Source of the DNA: Bacteroidales bacterium
Lineage (GTDB): Bacteria; Bacteroidota; Bacteroidia; Bacteroidales; F082
DNA length: 64,000 nt
Reading direction: 5' to 3'
Assembly: GCA_015493525.1 (NCBI GenBank)
Contig: WGCY01000010.1
Location: 1 to 64,000 of the forward strand
A program made the position numbers and the translations under genes. A model generated the notes under the pieces. That model did no database searches. It was not told the DNA's origin and saw nothing but the letters and a program-made list of their open reading frames with translations. Below are positions 43,480 through 52,142 of this stretch, piece by piece. Numbering within the stretch: position 1 is the stretch's first letter; every line of letters starts with the position of its first letter.

Positions 43480-45423
43480 TTATTGAAGCTGCCTCAGTTT
43501 CTCACTCAACACCGACAAGTCCATGTTGCCGAGTGCCGTTTTGCGCAACCGTCCCATAACCCAGTTGTGTTCTTTTTCCTTGTTGATTTCCGTTTTCCCT
43601 TCCCTGAATTTCGAGAGCAGAATGGGGATACGTGCCAGAATCTCTTTTTCGGAATGACGTTTGAAGCCAATGGTTGTGAGTACCGAAGCAAATTCCATCT
43701 TCGGGTAAGCTACAATCGTCGGCAACATACTCTCTGCCAACCGCGGTTGAATCTGTCTTTTTTTCAAAAAAGCAAAAAGCGGTGACAATATTTTAAACGG
43801 AAAAGGATTGCCGGTGCCAAAATGAGACAGCGCAAATTTTAGCTTCTCGCCAAGAAAAATACCAAGGTAGGCCGGTGAAATATCTGTTTCACGGATAATC
43901 TTTTCCATCAGTGGAAAGAGATTTTTTGAAAAGATAAAAGTATAGACATCTTCCGGAACGCCCAGCTTTTTCAAGAACTGGTAACGTGAAATCATATCTT
44001 CGGGAAGGCTCTTGCCGATACGCTCTATTTCTTTATCATCCAGTGGGATAGGCACCGAGTCCGTATCGGGATACATACGGTTGGCACCGGGAAGGACCCT
44101 TTCAAAAATAGTTGTTCCATCCGGTAGCGACTTCCGGGTTTCGTTGGGAACACCTTTGAAAGCCATCCGGCAACGTTCTTCAACAGTTTCCAGCGCAGTA
44201 GGCATGTCGGCATCCGCTCCCCAAATCACCAGCCAACCATCTTTTTCGGCAGCCCGAACTTTCTGAACAATTTTCTCCAGGTCTTTCTTTCCAGGCAGCG
44301 GTTTTAGTTCCTCGCTGTGTATCATGTTGGGATGTTCCAGACAGGCAATCACTTTCAGCCTTTCCGAAAGTTCATCGGCAAACATCCTGCCCGGCTGGGT
44401 AAAATGGGACAAAATCCCCTGAAAATCCGGTAATTTGATGACAAAGACTTTTTCCGCTTTCTTTAAGATGGGCATCTTCAGCAGCCCGGTAATATCCTGA
44501 TAAGTCATGCTCCATGAAGCCGCTTTGATGCGTTTGTTGAGGATGCTTTTGATGCGGAGCAATGCCCATTGGCGAAAGGCCTCATTGTGCGTTAGTTCGG
44601 GAATCCATTTTGTATGGGCAACGCCTTTTATTTCGATGCGTGTTCCGCCTTTGCAGCTGACATTGACATCCTGACGGGCAGCCCCCATGCCGGTACGTAC
44701 TTTGCCCGTGCTGCGGTTCAGAAACCGGATATAATTACAGGCTTCACGAACTTCTTCGGGGTTGACACAATCGGGATAAGTTACCGTTTCGATGAGCGGC
44801 ATTCCCAACCGGTCGGTTTTGTAAACCCGCCGATGGCCAATATCGGAGATTTCGCGACAAGCATCCTCTTCAATGCTCAGCTGTATTAACCTGATTTTTT
44901 TATGTGGAAGCTCCAGCTCACCTTCAATACCGAGAATGGCTGTCCGTTGGAATCCCGTGGGGATACTTCCATCGAGGTATTGTTTTCGGGTGATGTGTAC
45001 CTCCCCCACGATGTTCATCTTGCAAAGCATGGAAATTTCCAGGGCCTGTTCCAGTGCTTCGCGGTTTAGCGGGAAAGGCGGCGTATCGTCAATCTCATAA
45101 GTACAGGCATTTTCGTTGTTGATACGATAGACAATCTCTTTCCGGGTTTTAAACTCCATGAGTGCCGTACCGTCGTATTCGCCCATCTCGCTCAAAGTTG
45201 GCCGCATGTGGCGAACAATTTCAGCATTAAAATCGTCATCATCATTGTAAATCCCTGCCGGGCAGTGACAAAACAGTTTCTTTTTGGTCAGCAGCTGCTG
45301 ATGCACTTCCAGCCCGGACATGAAGCCCAGCCTGTCATAGATTTTCTGTGAAGCTTCTTTACGGGGGACATAACCAGTTTGCTTCCGGCTTTCTTCGAGA
45401 TTTTTTTGCGGGGAAAAGGACAT
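43480..45423 (-). CDS. gatE: Glu-tRNA(Gln) amidotransferase subunit E
   Basis: 647 residues. N-terminal GatB/GatE catalytic domain (GLEVHQQLLTKKKLFCHCPAG, ITRKQYLDGSIPTGFQRT, IQLSIEEDACREI, DRLGMPLIETVTYPD), an AspRS-like insert (about 290-420), then the helical/YqeY-like tail that contacts tRNA. It phosphorylates Glu on tRNA(Gln) and converts it to Gln with ammonia from GatD. The insert separates GatE from bacterial GatB, which lacks it. Promoter at 45446-45453. Confidence 0.95.
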   Translation of the reverse strand: MSFSPQKNLEESRKQTGYVPRKEASQKIYDRLGFMSGLEVHQQLLTKKKLFCHCPAGIYNDDDDFNAEIVRHMRPTLSEMGEYDGTALMEFKTRKEIVYRINNENACTYEIDDTPPFPLNREALEQALEISMLCKMNIVGEVHITRKQYLDGSIPTGFQRTAILGIEGELELPHKKIRLIQLSIEEDACREISDIGHRRVYKTDRLGMPLIETVTYPDCVNPEEVREACNYIRFLNRSTGKVRTGMGAARQDVNVSCKGGTRIEIKGVAHTKWIPELTHNEAFRQWALLRIKSILNKRIKAASWSMTYQDITGLLKMPILKKAEKVFVIKLPDFQGILSHFTQPGRMFADELSERLKVIACLEHPNMIHSEELKPLPGKKDLEKIVQKVRAAEKDGWLVIWGADADMPTALETVEERCRMAFKGVPNETRKSLPDGTTIFERVLPGANRMYPDTDSVPIPLDDKEIERIGKSLPEDMISRYQFLKKLGVPEDVYTFIFSKNLFPLMEKIIRETDISPAYLGIFLGEKLKFALSHFGTGNPFPFKILSPLFAFLKKRQIQPRLAESMLPTIVAYPKMEFASVLTTIGFKRHSEKEILARIPILLSKFREGKTEINKEKEHNWVMGRLRKTALGNMDLSVLSEKLRQLQ

Positions 45424-45445
45424 ACAGGTTCATTTTATGAATTCC

Positions 45446-45453
45446 CAAATTTA
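45446..45453 (-). promoter_or_regulatory. -7 element TAAATTTG of gatE-gatD
   Basis: It ends 22 bases before the gatE ATG, within the 50 bases that separate gatE from the sirtuin stop. Confidence 0.5.
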
Positions 45454-45473
45454 GAAAAAGAAAGGTTACAAAA

Positions 45474-46250
45474 CTACATCTCGGAGTGGCCATTTCCATT
45501 CTGATGGCAGGTGAGCAGGCGGCAAAGTTGTTTCATTGCTTCGCCGGCACCCATCTCAAGAAAAATATCCGTATGGTGATCTGTGAGGGGCGAGGGATTC
45601 TTGTTTATCTCTATGATGGTGGCACCCTGTTCCCTGGCAAGTTGCGGGATAGTGTTGGCAGGATAAACTTCTGCACGGGTACCAATTACCAGCAACACAT
45701 CTGCTTTTTGCACCTCCTCGAAAGCTTGTCGTTTTACAACAGGAGAAAGCTTCTCATTGAAAAAGACAAAATCAGGTTTAAGTACGCCACGGCAGACAAA
45801 GCAGGTAGGGGGCAGAAACCGTAGGTCGGCATAGCTGTAATCGTACTCTGTAAGGCATTTGGTACAAATCAGCCGGCGGTAAGTCCCATGCAGTTCTATC
45901 ACTTTCCGGCATCCGGCTTCCTGATGCAGGTGATCTATATTTTGAGTTATAACAGACTGAATAACATTTTGTTGTCCCATTACTGACAAAACATGGTGGG
46001 CCATGTTGGGTTTTACGCTTGTCAGCGGATCGTAGAAGACTTTTTTGATAATTTCCCAGGTAAGTTTTGGTTTTCTATGGAAAAAATCAATGTTAAAATA
46101 GTTGGGGTCCACCTCTTTCCAGATGCCCCCTTCGCCCCGGAAAGTAGGCAGGCCACTGTCCACGGAGATTCCGGCACCTGTAAAAGCAACAGCATATTTT
46201 GCTTTGCGGATGGCTTCGGCGGCTTCTCTGATATTTTTGGTTATTTTCAA
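45474..46250 (-). CDS. Sir2 family NAD-dependent protein deacylase
   Basis: 258 residues, SIR2 class III/U-like. NAD site: AVAFTGAGISVDSGLPTFRG; QNIDHLHQEAG; catalytic His in VIELHGTY; zinc from CTKC and CFVC; LLVIGTRAEVYPANTIP in the Rossmann part. It removes acetyl or acyl groups from lysines. It starts 17 bases after the ligase/acetyltransferase gene stop on the same strand, so enzymes that add and remove the mark are cotranscribed. Confidence 0.94.
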   Translation of the reverse strand: MKITKNIREAAEAIRKAKYAVAFTGAGISVDSGLPTFRGEGGIWKEVDPNYFNIDFFHRKPKLTWEIIKKVFYDPLTSVKPNMAHHVLSVMGQQNVIQSVITQNIDHLHQEAGCRKVIELHGTYRRLICTKCLTEYDYSYADLRFLPPTCFVCRGVLKPDFVFFNEKLSPVVKRQAFEEVQKADVLLVIGTRAEVYPANTIPQLAREQGATIIEINKNPSPLTDHHTDIFLEMGAGEAMKQLCRLLTCHQNGNGHSEM

Positions 46251-46267
46251 TCCTGTTTTTTTAGAAA

Positions 46268-48955
46268 TTAATGTTTTAGGACTTTCGAAATTGTTACCGT
46301 TGTGTCTTCATTAAAAATCAGGGTAAACCCCAGTTTTTTAAAAAGGTTCAGCATTCCCTTGTTATCGGTGGTCGTTTCTGCCGCCACCCGTTTTACACCG
46401 GCAATACGGGCAATCTGAAGGCAGTATTCTGTCAACAGAAAACCAAGATCTTTTCTCTGCCATTGATCGGCCACCAGTACGGCATATTCGGCCATTTCCA
46501 GGTCGGGATCAGCGATGAGGCGTCCCTCGCCTATCATCAGGCGTTTTCCATCCTGCTCCACTTCGGCAACAATCGCCATTTCGCGGTCGTAATCGATGTA
46601 GCAAAACTCGGTGGCTATCTCGTGTGATTCAAAGTGAAAATCATACCGAAACCGGTGATAAATGGATTCCTTGGAACAGTTTCCCAACATCTCCAGCCAG
46701 AGCGGTTCATCCTCCGGTTTTATGGGCCTGAGTATAACCTGTTCCCCGCCACGCAATTGAGCTGTTTTTACCAACCTTTCGGGATAAGGGCGCATAAGCA
46801 GGTGGCTGTAGTCAATGGTTTCTTTTCCCAGTTCATCCGGGTCGATAACAATCCGGGCATCGAGGGCTATCACATCTTCCGGTGTAACAAGAAGCGGGTT
46901 AATGTCCAGTTCTTCTATTTCTGGATAATCTGCTGCAAGATAGGAAAGACGTATTAAGGCTTCAATAAGTTTGTCAATATTTTTTGGCGGGCTTCCACGA
47001 TACCCTTTGAGCAATGGGTAAATCTTCAGCGACTCTATCATCTGCCGTGCCAGCCTTTCGTTGAGGGGAGGAAATTCCAGCCGCTGGTCTTTGAAAAGCT
47101 CTGCGGTAATGCCCCCCATCCCCACCAACATAACCGTCCCGAATTTTTCCTCTTTCTTAAAACCGATAATCAGCTCTACGGCATTTTTTGTATCGGCCAT
47201 CTTTTGCACCGTAACACCATCAATAAGTGCCGAAGGTTTGTAACGCCGGACATTTTCAATGAGCTGGCGATAAGCACTCCGCATCATGTCATCACCGATA
47301 ATGTTTAACATAACGCCACCAGCATCCGATTTGTGGGTAATATCAGGAGACTGGATTTTTAAGACAACCGGATAGGTTTTTTCATGGGCTATTGCAATTG
47401 CTTCTTCTTCTGTTTTTGCCAACATGGGATGCGTTACGGAGATACCATAATCGGTTACCAGCATTTTAGAATCGTTTTCGGACAGTATGCGGCTTTTGGG
47501 GAAAATATCTTTCACATATTTTTTACGCAGTTTGTCCCTGTCGTAATTAAAAGAAACCGGGACTTCTTTGGGTGTCTCAAAAAGCATATCCAGCTTTTCC
47601 GAATAGCGAACAAGTGTCATGTAAGCCTGAATGGCCTGCTCGGGCGTAGCATAAACCGGCAACTGGGCTTCGTTGAGGATGTTGTTGCTTTTGTGCATAC
47701 TTACGCCTCCCATCCAGGAGGTCATAATGAGCTTGCTGGTTTTAGAGGCCATATTGATAAGTACCCGTGCCGTTTCTTCGGGTTTGGTCATGGCCTGTGG
47801 GGTGATAATTACCAAAACAGCATTAATTTGTTCATCTTCAAGCACAATCTCCACCGCTTTGCCGATACGTGCAGGGGAAGCATCACCGAGTACATCCACC
47901 GGATTGTTGTGCGACCAGTAGGCAGGCAACAATTTGTCAAGTTTTCGGATAACCGCGTCCGACAGTTTGACAAGCTCCCCTCCCTGTGTTATGAGTGCAT
48001 CGGTAGCCATAACACCAGGGCCTCCGGCATTGGTAACGATGGCAAGGCCGGAACCTTTAGGGATTTTCTTCCTGCCCACCAAATCACTGAAATCGAAAAT
48101 ATTGCCCATATTGTAAACCCGGGCAAGGCCAGCACGCCGCAACAAGGCATCACAAACGTTGTCTTTGGTGGCCATGGCACCCGTATGGGAAGAGGCAGCC
48201 TGTGCCGATTCGGGAAAACGGCCGGATTTATAAACAATAATGGGTTTCTTGCGGGCAAAAGCACGGGCTGCCGATAGAAAACGGCGGGCATTGCCCAGTG
48301 TTTCCACATAAAGAATAATGGAATAAGTAGTAATATCCTGTCCGAAATAATCGATGAGGTCGCCAAAAGTTACATCCATGGCATTGCCAATGGAGACAAA
48401 AAAGGAGAACCCGACGTTGGCTTCCGCAGCCCAGTCGAGCAAAGCAGCCCCCAATGCCCCCGATTGTGAGATAAAAGCCATGTGCCCTTTTTTAGGCGTG
48501 CTGCTGGCAAAGCTCACATTCAGGTTTAATCCGGGGACAATAACACCCATACTGTTTGGCCCCAGTACACGCATCTTTTTATATTTCTTCACCCTTTGCT
48601 TCAGCTCCTCTTCCAGTGTTTTCCCTTCTTCTCCCGCTTCTTTAAATCCGGCTGACATAATAATGATGCCATTGATGCCTGCTTGTCCGCACTGGTCAAT
48701 CAGGTCAGGAACCTCACGTGCCGGCGACATGATAACAGCAAGGTCTGGTTTTTTGGGAAGGCTGTCCACCCCCGAATAGCAGGGAATGCCCAGGACGGCT
48801 TCGCGTTTGGCATCCACAGGATAAATAACACCGGAAAACCCACTTTCCATTAAGTTGCGCAGAGTAATTCCACCAATACTTTTCGGATCATTATTCACAC
48901 CAATAAGCACTATGCGCCTCGGCCTAAAAATATTATCAAGTTTTTGAACAGACAT
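46268..48955 (-). CDS. ADP-forming acyl-CoA ligase fused to a GNAT acetyltransferase (Pat-like)
   Basis: 895 residues. Order: CoA-binding Rossmann domain (about 1-130: RRIVLIGVNNDPKSIGG), ligase domain (about 150-450) with phosphohistidine motif SSHTGAMATKDN near residue 255, an ATP-grasp domain (about 490-705: YPVVLKIQSPDITHKSDAGGV), and a C-terminal GNAT domain (about 725-895: VILRPIKPEDEPLW, QWQRKDLGFLLTEYC binds acetyl-CoA). The plan is that of Pat protein acetyltransferases. Enterobacterial Pat is reported to lack the ligase His; here it is kept, so both activities may be real. First gene of an operon with the sirtuin. Confidence 0.93.
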   Translation of the reverse strand: MSVQKLDNIFRPRRIVLIGVNNDPKSIGGITLRNLMESGFSGVIYPVDAKREAVLGIPCYSGVDSLPKKPDLAVIMSPAREVPDLIDQCGQAGINGIIIMSAGFKEAGEEGKTLEEELKQRVKKYKKMRVLGPNSMGVIVPGLNLNVSFASSTPKKGHMAFISQSGALGAALLDWAAEANVGFSFFVSIGNAMDVTFGDLIDYFGQDITTYSIILYVETLGNARRFLSAARAFARKKPIIVYKSGRFPESAQAASSHTGAMATKDNVCDALLRRAGLARVYNMGNIFDFSDLVGRKKIPKGSGLAIVTNAGGPGVMATDALITQGGELVKLSDAVIRKLDKLLPAYWSHNNPVDVLGDASPARIGKAVEIVLEDEQINAVLVIITPQAMTKPEETARVLINMASKTSKLIMTSWMGGVSMHKSNNILNEAQLPVYATPEQAIQAYMTLVRYSEKLDMLFETPKEVPVSFNYDRDKLRKKYVKDIFPKSRILSENDSKMLVTDYGISVTHPMLAKTEEEAIAIAHEKTYPVVLKIQSPDITHKSDAGGVMLNIIGDDMMRSAYRQLIENVRRYKPSALIDGVTVQKMADTKNAVELIIGFKKEEKFGTVMLVGMGGITAELFKDQRLEFPPLNERLARQMIESLKIYPLLKGYRGSPPKNIDKLIEALIRLSYLAADYPEIEELDINPLLVTPEDVIALDARIVIDPDELGKETIDYSHLLMRPYPERLVKTAQLRGGEQVILRPIKPEDEPLWLEMLGNCSKESIYHRFRYDFHFESHEIATEFCYIDYDREMAIVAEVEQDGKRLMIGEGRLIADPDLEMAEYAVLVADQWQRKDLGFLLTEYCLQIARIAGVKRVAAETTTDNKGMLNLFKKLGFTLIFNEDTTVTISKVLKH

Positions 48956-49019
48956 AGCATGTGATTTTTAAAATTCTCCGATGATGTAATGTTGAGGAAT
49001 CATCTGTTTCTGATTGTAA

Positions 49020-49027
49020 CAAAAATA
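49020..49027 (-). promoter_or_regulatory. -7 element TATTTTTG of the ligase/acetyltransferase-sirtuin operon
   Basis: It lies 64 bases before the ATG at 48955 and 33 bases beyond the terminator of the transporter gene. Confidence 0.45.
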
Positions 49028-49059
49028 AACAAAAAACACAGCAACAAAAGTCTGGAATG

Positions 49060-49098
49060 AAAAAAAGTCCCGTAAGCATTGCTTACGGGACTTTTTTT
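49060..49098 (-). terminator. Intrinsic terminator of the acs-transporter unit
   Basis: AGTCCCGTAAGC and GCTTACGGGACT form a perfect 12-bp stem flanked by A- and T-runs, 20 bases after the transporter stop. Confidence 0.88.
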
Positions 49099-49118
49099 AT
49101 CAAACAGGATGAAGAGAA

Positions 49119-49679
49119 TTAATCTCTTGCACCTACGGGCAGTACAGTTTTACCAAGCGATTCGTTAATCACTTCGGCCATAGCAAGATAAATGGCTGAA
49201 AGGCCACAAAGGATGCCCTCATAACCTGCAAAGTGCCCAATGCCGGGAACGCCCCAATGTTCAATGGCCAGCAGGAGGAAAAGAATCCACAAAGTGAAGA
49301 AAACCGTTTGTAAAGCTCTGTTCTTTCCAAAAGTGCCAATCCACATGAAAAAAGTAAAGACACCCCAGAAAAACAGGTACCAGCCCAAAAAGCCTTTGGG
49401 GGCACCACCAATCCATCCCCATTTAGAGAAAAGGATCAGGCCCACCAGTGTCATCCAGAAAAAGCCATATGAAGTAAAGGCAGTCGTGCCGAAAGTATTT
49501 CCTTTTTTAAATTCCATTATGCCTGCAATAACCTGGGCCAAACCGCCATAAAACACGCCCATGGCAAGGATCATAGATCCCAAAGGGAAGAAGCCTGCGT
49601 TGTGAATGTTCAGCAGGACAGTAGTCATTCCGAATCCCATCAAACCCAAAGGAGCGGGATTTGCTAATTTGTTTTCCAT
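49119..49679 (-). CDS. satP: GPR1/FUN34/YaaH (SatP) family acetate transporter
   Basis: 186 residues with six membrane helices. The family signature NPAPLGLMGFGMTTVLL (normally NPAPLGLxGF) opens the protein; GGLAQVIAGIMEFKKGNTFGTTAFTSYG is the second conserved stretch. Family members move acetate or succinate with protons. It follows acs (85-base gap containing a hairpin), supporting acetate as substrate. Confidence 0.93.
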   Translation of the reverse strand: MENKLANPAPLGLMGFGMTTVLLNIHNAGFFPLGSMILAMGVFYGGLAQVIAGIMEFKKGNTFGTTAFTSYGFFWMTLVGLILFSKWGWIGGAPKGFLGWYLFFWGVFTFFMWIGTFGKNRALQTVFFTLWILFLLLAIEHWGVPGIGHFAGYEGILCGLSAIYLAMAEVINESLGKTVLPVGARD

Positions 49680-49725
49680 TTTTTTGATAATTTTTAGTGA
49701 ATAAATAAAAAAGATATTTCAAAGT

Positions 49726-49756
49726 TTTCGGGGCATGGCGGTGCCATGCCCCGAAA
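49726..49756 (-). terminator. Strong hairpin between acs and the transporter gene
   Basis: TTTCGGGGCATGGC and GCCATGCCCCGAAA form a perfect 14-bp stem with a 3-base loop, 10 bases after... the transporter side and 9 bases before the acs stop on the plus-strand map, i.e. just downstream of the acs stop in transcription. No U-tract follows directly on the minus strand, so it may act as a partial terminator, a processing site or a 3'-end protector. Confidence 0.6.
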
Positions 49757-49765
49757 CAGACAAGC

Positions 49766-51688
49766 CTAACGTTTCACTTCGACTTTGGCTCCCTGGATAA
49801 TTTCTTCCACCACATGAGGATCCAATAAAGTGGAAGTATCACCGAGGTTGGTGGCATCGCCTTCACCAATCTTACGCAAGATACGCCGCATGATCTTTCC
49901 CGAACGTGTCTTGGGCAATCCGTTGACAACCTGAATTTTATCCGGTTTGGCAATAGGCCCGATAAACTTATTTACCGTATCCCTGATTTCATTTTCAATG
50001 GTCTCTTTTTCCGAATCGGACAACTCGGAACAAATGACATAAGCATAAATGCCGGAACCTTTAATGTCGTGTGGATAGCCTACCACAGCTGATTCAATCA
50101 CTTTGGGATGCTGGTTGATGGCATCTTCCACTTCGGCAGTTCCAATCCGGTGCCCGGAGACGTTGATAACATCATCAATCCGGCCAATGATACGGTAATA
50201 ACCCTCTTCATCGCGTTTAGCACCATCACCGGTGAGATAAAGCCCTTTAAAGGTAGAGAAATAGGTTTGGAAGCAGCGGTCGTGATCACCGTACAAGGTA
50301 CGGATCATTCCCGGCCACGGATATTTGATACACAAAATTCCTTCAACGGCATTCCCCTTTATTTCATTTCCTTCAGGATCCACAAGAATGGGTTGAATAC
50401 CGGGAAACGGCAAAGTCGCAAGAGAAGGTTTTGTGGGCGTAATCCCGGCCAGCGGAGTAATCATGATACCGCCGGTTTCGGTTTGCCACCAGGTATCTAC
50501 AATGGGACAGTTCCCTTTCCCAACCAAATCGTGGTACCAACGCCAGGCTTCTTCGTTGATAGGTTCACCCACTGTTCCGAGTACTTTCAGCGAACTCAAA
50601 TCGTGTTTGGTTACCCATTCATCACCCTGTGCCATAAGCGCACGGATAGCTGTAGGGGCCGTATAAATCTGGGTTACCTTGTATTTATCCACCACGTCCC
50701 AAAAACGTCCTGCATCAGGGAAAGTAGGAATACCCTCAAACATGATGGAGGTAGCTCCTGCCAACAAAGGGCCATATACGATATAGGAGTGTCCGGTTAC
50801 CCAGCCAATATCGGCCGTACACCAATACATGTCTCCTTCATCATACTGGAAGACATTTTTAAAAGTATATTCGGCATAAATCATATAGCCGGCAGTGGTA
50901 TGCACTACCCCTTTGGGTTTGCCTGTGGAACCAGAAGTATAGAGGATAAAAAGAATGTCTTCGGCATCCATCACTTCGGCTTTGTTGTCCGTTCCCACTC
51001 CGGCAATGGCATCGCTCCACCAAATATCACGGCCTGCTTTCATGTTAATCTTTTCTCCGGTACGGTTCAACACGATAACATGTTCTACGCTGGGGCATTT
51101 CTCAAGGGCCTCATCCGTAATGGCTTTCAAAGGAATGGTCTTGGCCCCGCGGAAACCGCCATCGGAGGTTATCACCAATTTTGCCGTAGCATCAATAATC
51201 CTGTCGGCCAGTGCCGTAGCAGAGAACCCGGCAAAAATAATGGAGTGGATGGCACCAATACGGGCACAAGCCATCATGGCAATGGCTAGTTCGGGAACCA
51301 TGGGCAAATACAAAGCTACCCTGTCGCCTTTGCCAATGCCCAATTTCAACAATGCATTGGCAAATTGTTTTACCTTGTCGAAAAGCTCTCCATAGGTCAA
51401 CCTGATTTCTTTTTCGTTGGGATCGTTTGGCTCCCAGATAAGGGCTACCTGATCCTTGCGCAAAAACATGTTGCGCTCAAAAATGTTTTCGGTGATGTTT
51501 AGCTTTGCATTCACAAACCATTTAACATCAGGGGCTGTAGGGCCATCGAATTTCCAATCGACAACCTTGTCCCATTTTTTGTGCCAATAATGAGACTCGG
51601 CTATCCCTGCCCAAAACCCTTCCGGGTCAGCAACACTCTCTTTGTACTTCTGAAAGTACTCTGCCAAACTTGTAATCTTGTTTACCAT
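49766..51688 (-). CDS. acs: Acetyl-CoA synthetase, AMP-forming
   Basis: 640 residues, complete. AMP-binding motif ILYTSGSTGKPKGVVHTT, VDTWWQTETGGIMITPL, YLTGDGAKRDEEGYYRIIGR and the C-terminal lysine loop LPKTRSGKIMRRILRKIG. That Lys (near residue 598) is the target of acetylation by Pat and deacetylation by sirtuins in well-studied Acs enzymes. It turns acetate, ATP and CoA into acetyl-CoA. The transporter follows in the same direction; the Pat-like and sirtuin genes lie just beyond. Confidence 0.97.
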   Translation of the reverse strand: MVNKITSLAEYFQKYKESVADPEGFWAGIAESHYWHKKWDKVVDWKFDGPTAPDVKWFVNAKLNITENIFERNMFLRKDQVALIWEPNDPNEKEIRLTYGELFDKVKQFANALLKLGIGKGDRVALYLPMVPELAIAMMACARIGAIHSIIFAGFSATALADRIIDATAKLVITSDGGFRGAKTIPLKAITDEALEKCPSVEHVIVLNRTGEKINMKAGRDIWWSDAIAGVGTDNKAEVMDAEDILFILYTSGSTGKPKGVVHTTAGYMIYAEYTFKNVFQYDEGDMYWCTADIGWVTGHSYIVYGPLLAGATSIMFEGIPTFPDAGRFWDVVDKYKVTQIYTAPTAIRALMAQGDEWVTKHDLSSLKVLGTVGEPINEEAWRWYHDLVGKGNCPIVDTWWQTETGGIMITPLAGITPTKPSLATLPFPGIQPILVDPEGNEIKGNAVEGILCIKYPWPGMIRTLYGDHDRCFQTYFSTFKGLYLTGDGAKRDEEGYYRIIGRIDDVINVSGHRIGTAEVEDAINQHPKVIESAVVGYPHDIKGSGIYAYVICSELSDSEKETIENEIRDTVNKFIGPIAKPDKIQVVNGLPKTRSGKIMRRILRKIGEGDATNLGDTSTLLDPHVVEEIIQGAKVEVKR

Positions 51689-52142
51689 AGCATTTATAAT
51701 TTAAATTAAACAATAAGATAATTATAGGTGAGAATTGTAAATGCAAGGAGAACAGGGAAAGAAAACCGGGAAAGAAAAAATGGAAAACGGACTTTCCTGT
51801 TTGGTTAAGAAAGATTTCGCTTTTTGAAAAACCAAAAAGCGAAGGCAGGATTGTCTTTGTATATAGAAAGTCCTTTTTCAATGAATAAAACCTTGTTAAG
51901 AAATAACAGAAAATCAAATATAGTTTTATTTCTGCATACTTCCGAAATACACAGGAAATTTATAAACAGTCTAATTAAAAACAAATATGCTTTCCCATTC
52001 CAGAGTGAAGAAACCGACAGGATATTTACACAATACTCTATTGATAATTATGGAATTATGATGACAGGGCAGGGTTTGATTTGCTTTAAATTTTCAAATC
52101 TATCCTATCTGGTTCCGTGACAAATTTTGGAGGAATTTTCTT
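51689..52142. other. 454-base AT-rich spacer upstream of acs
   Basis: It holds an 11-bp perfect hairpin (TTCGCTTTTTG 51816-51826, CAAAAAGCGAA 51833-51843) and a doubtful plus-strand ORF (51824-52120). I found no good TAnnTTTG element for acs on the minus strand, so control may be by another sigma factor or an activator. No RNA gene recognised. Confidence 0.4.
51824..52120 (+). CDS. Doubtful ORF, 98 aa
   Basis: The translation has a normal residue mix with no low-complexity and begins inside the right arm of the 51816-51843 hairpin. An internal Met at residue 20 (51881; MNKTLLRNNRKSNIVLFLH) would be a better start. No family recognised. It converges on the CDF gene with a 22-base gap. AT-rich compared with neighbours; could be a remnant or chance. 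Confidence 0.25.
   Translation: MKNQKAKAGLSLYIESPFSMNKTLLRNNRKSNIVLFLHTSEIHRKFINSLIKNKYAFPFQSEETDRIFTQYSIDNYGIMMTGQGLICFKFSNLSYLVP

Noticed and set aside
42478-43785. 435-aa plus-strand ORF opposite gatD and gatE
   Set aside because: It is antisense to two well-conserved genes. Its His/Gly/Arg/Phe-rich residues are those expected from reading their complement.
50108-51289. 393-aa plus-strand ORF opposite acs
   Set aside because: Antisense to the whole central part of acs; composition rich in Gly, His and Arg, as expected for a mirror frame.
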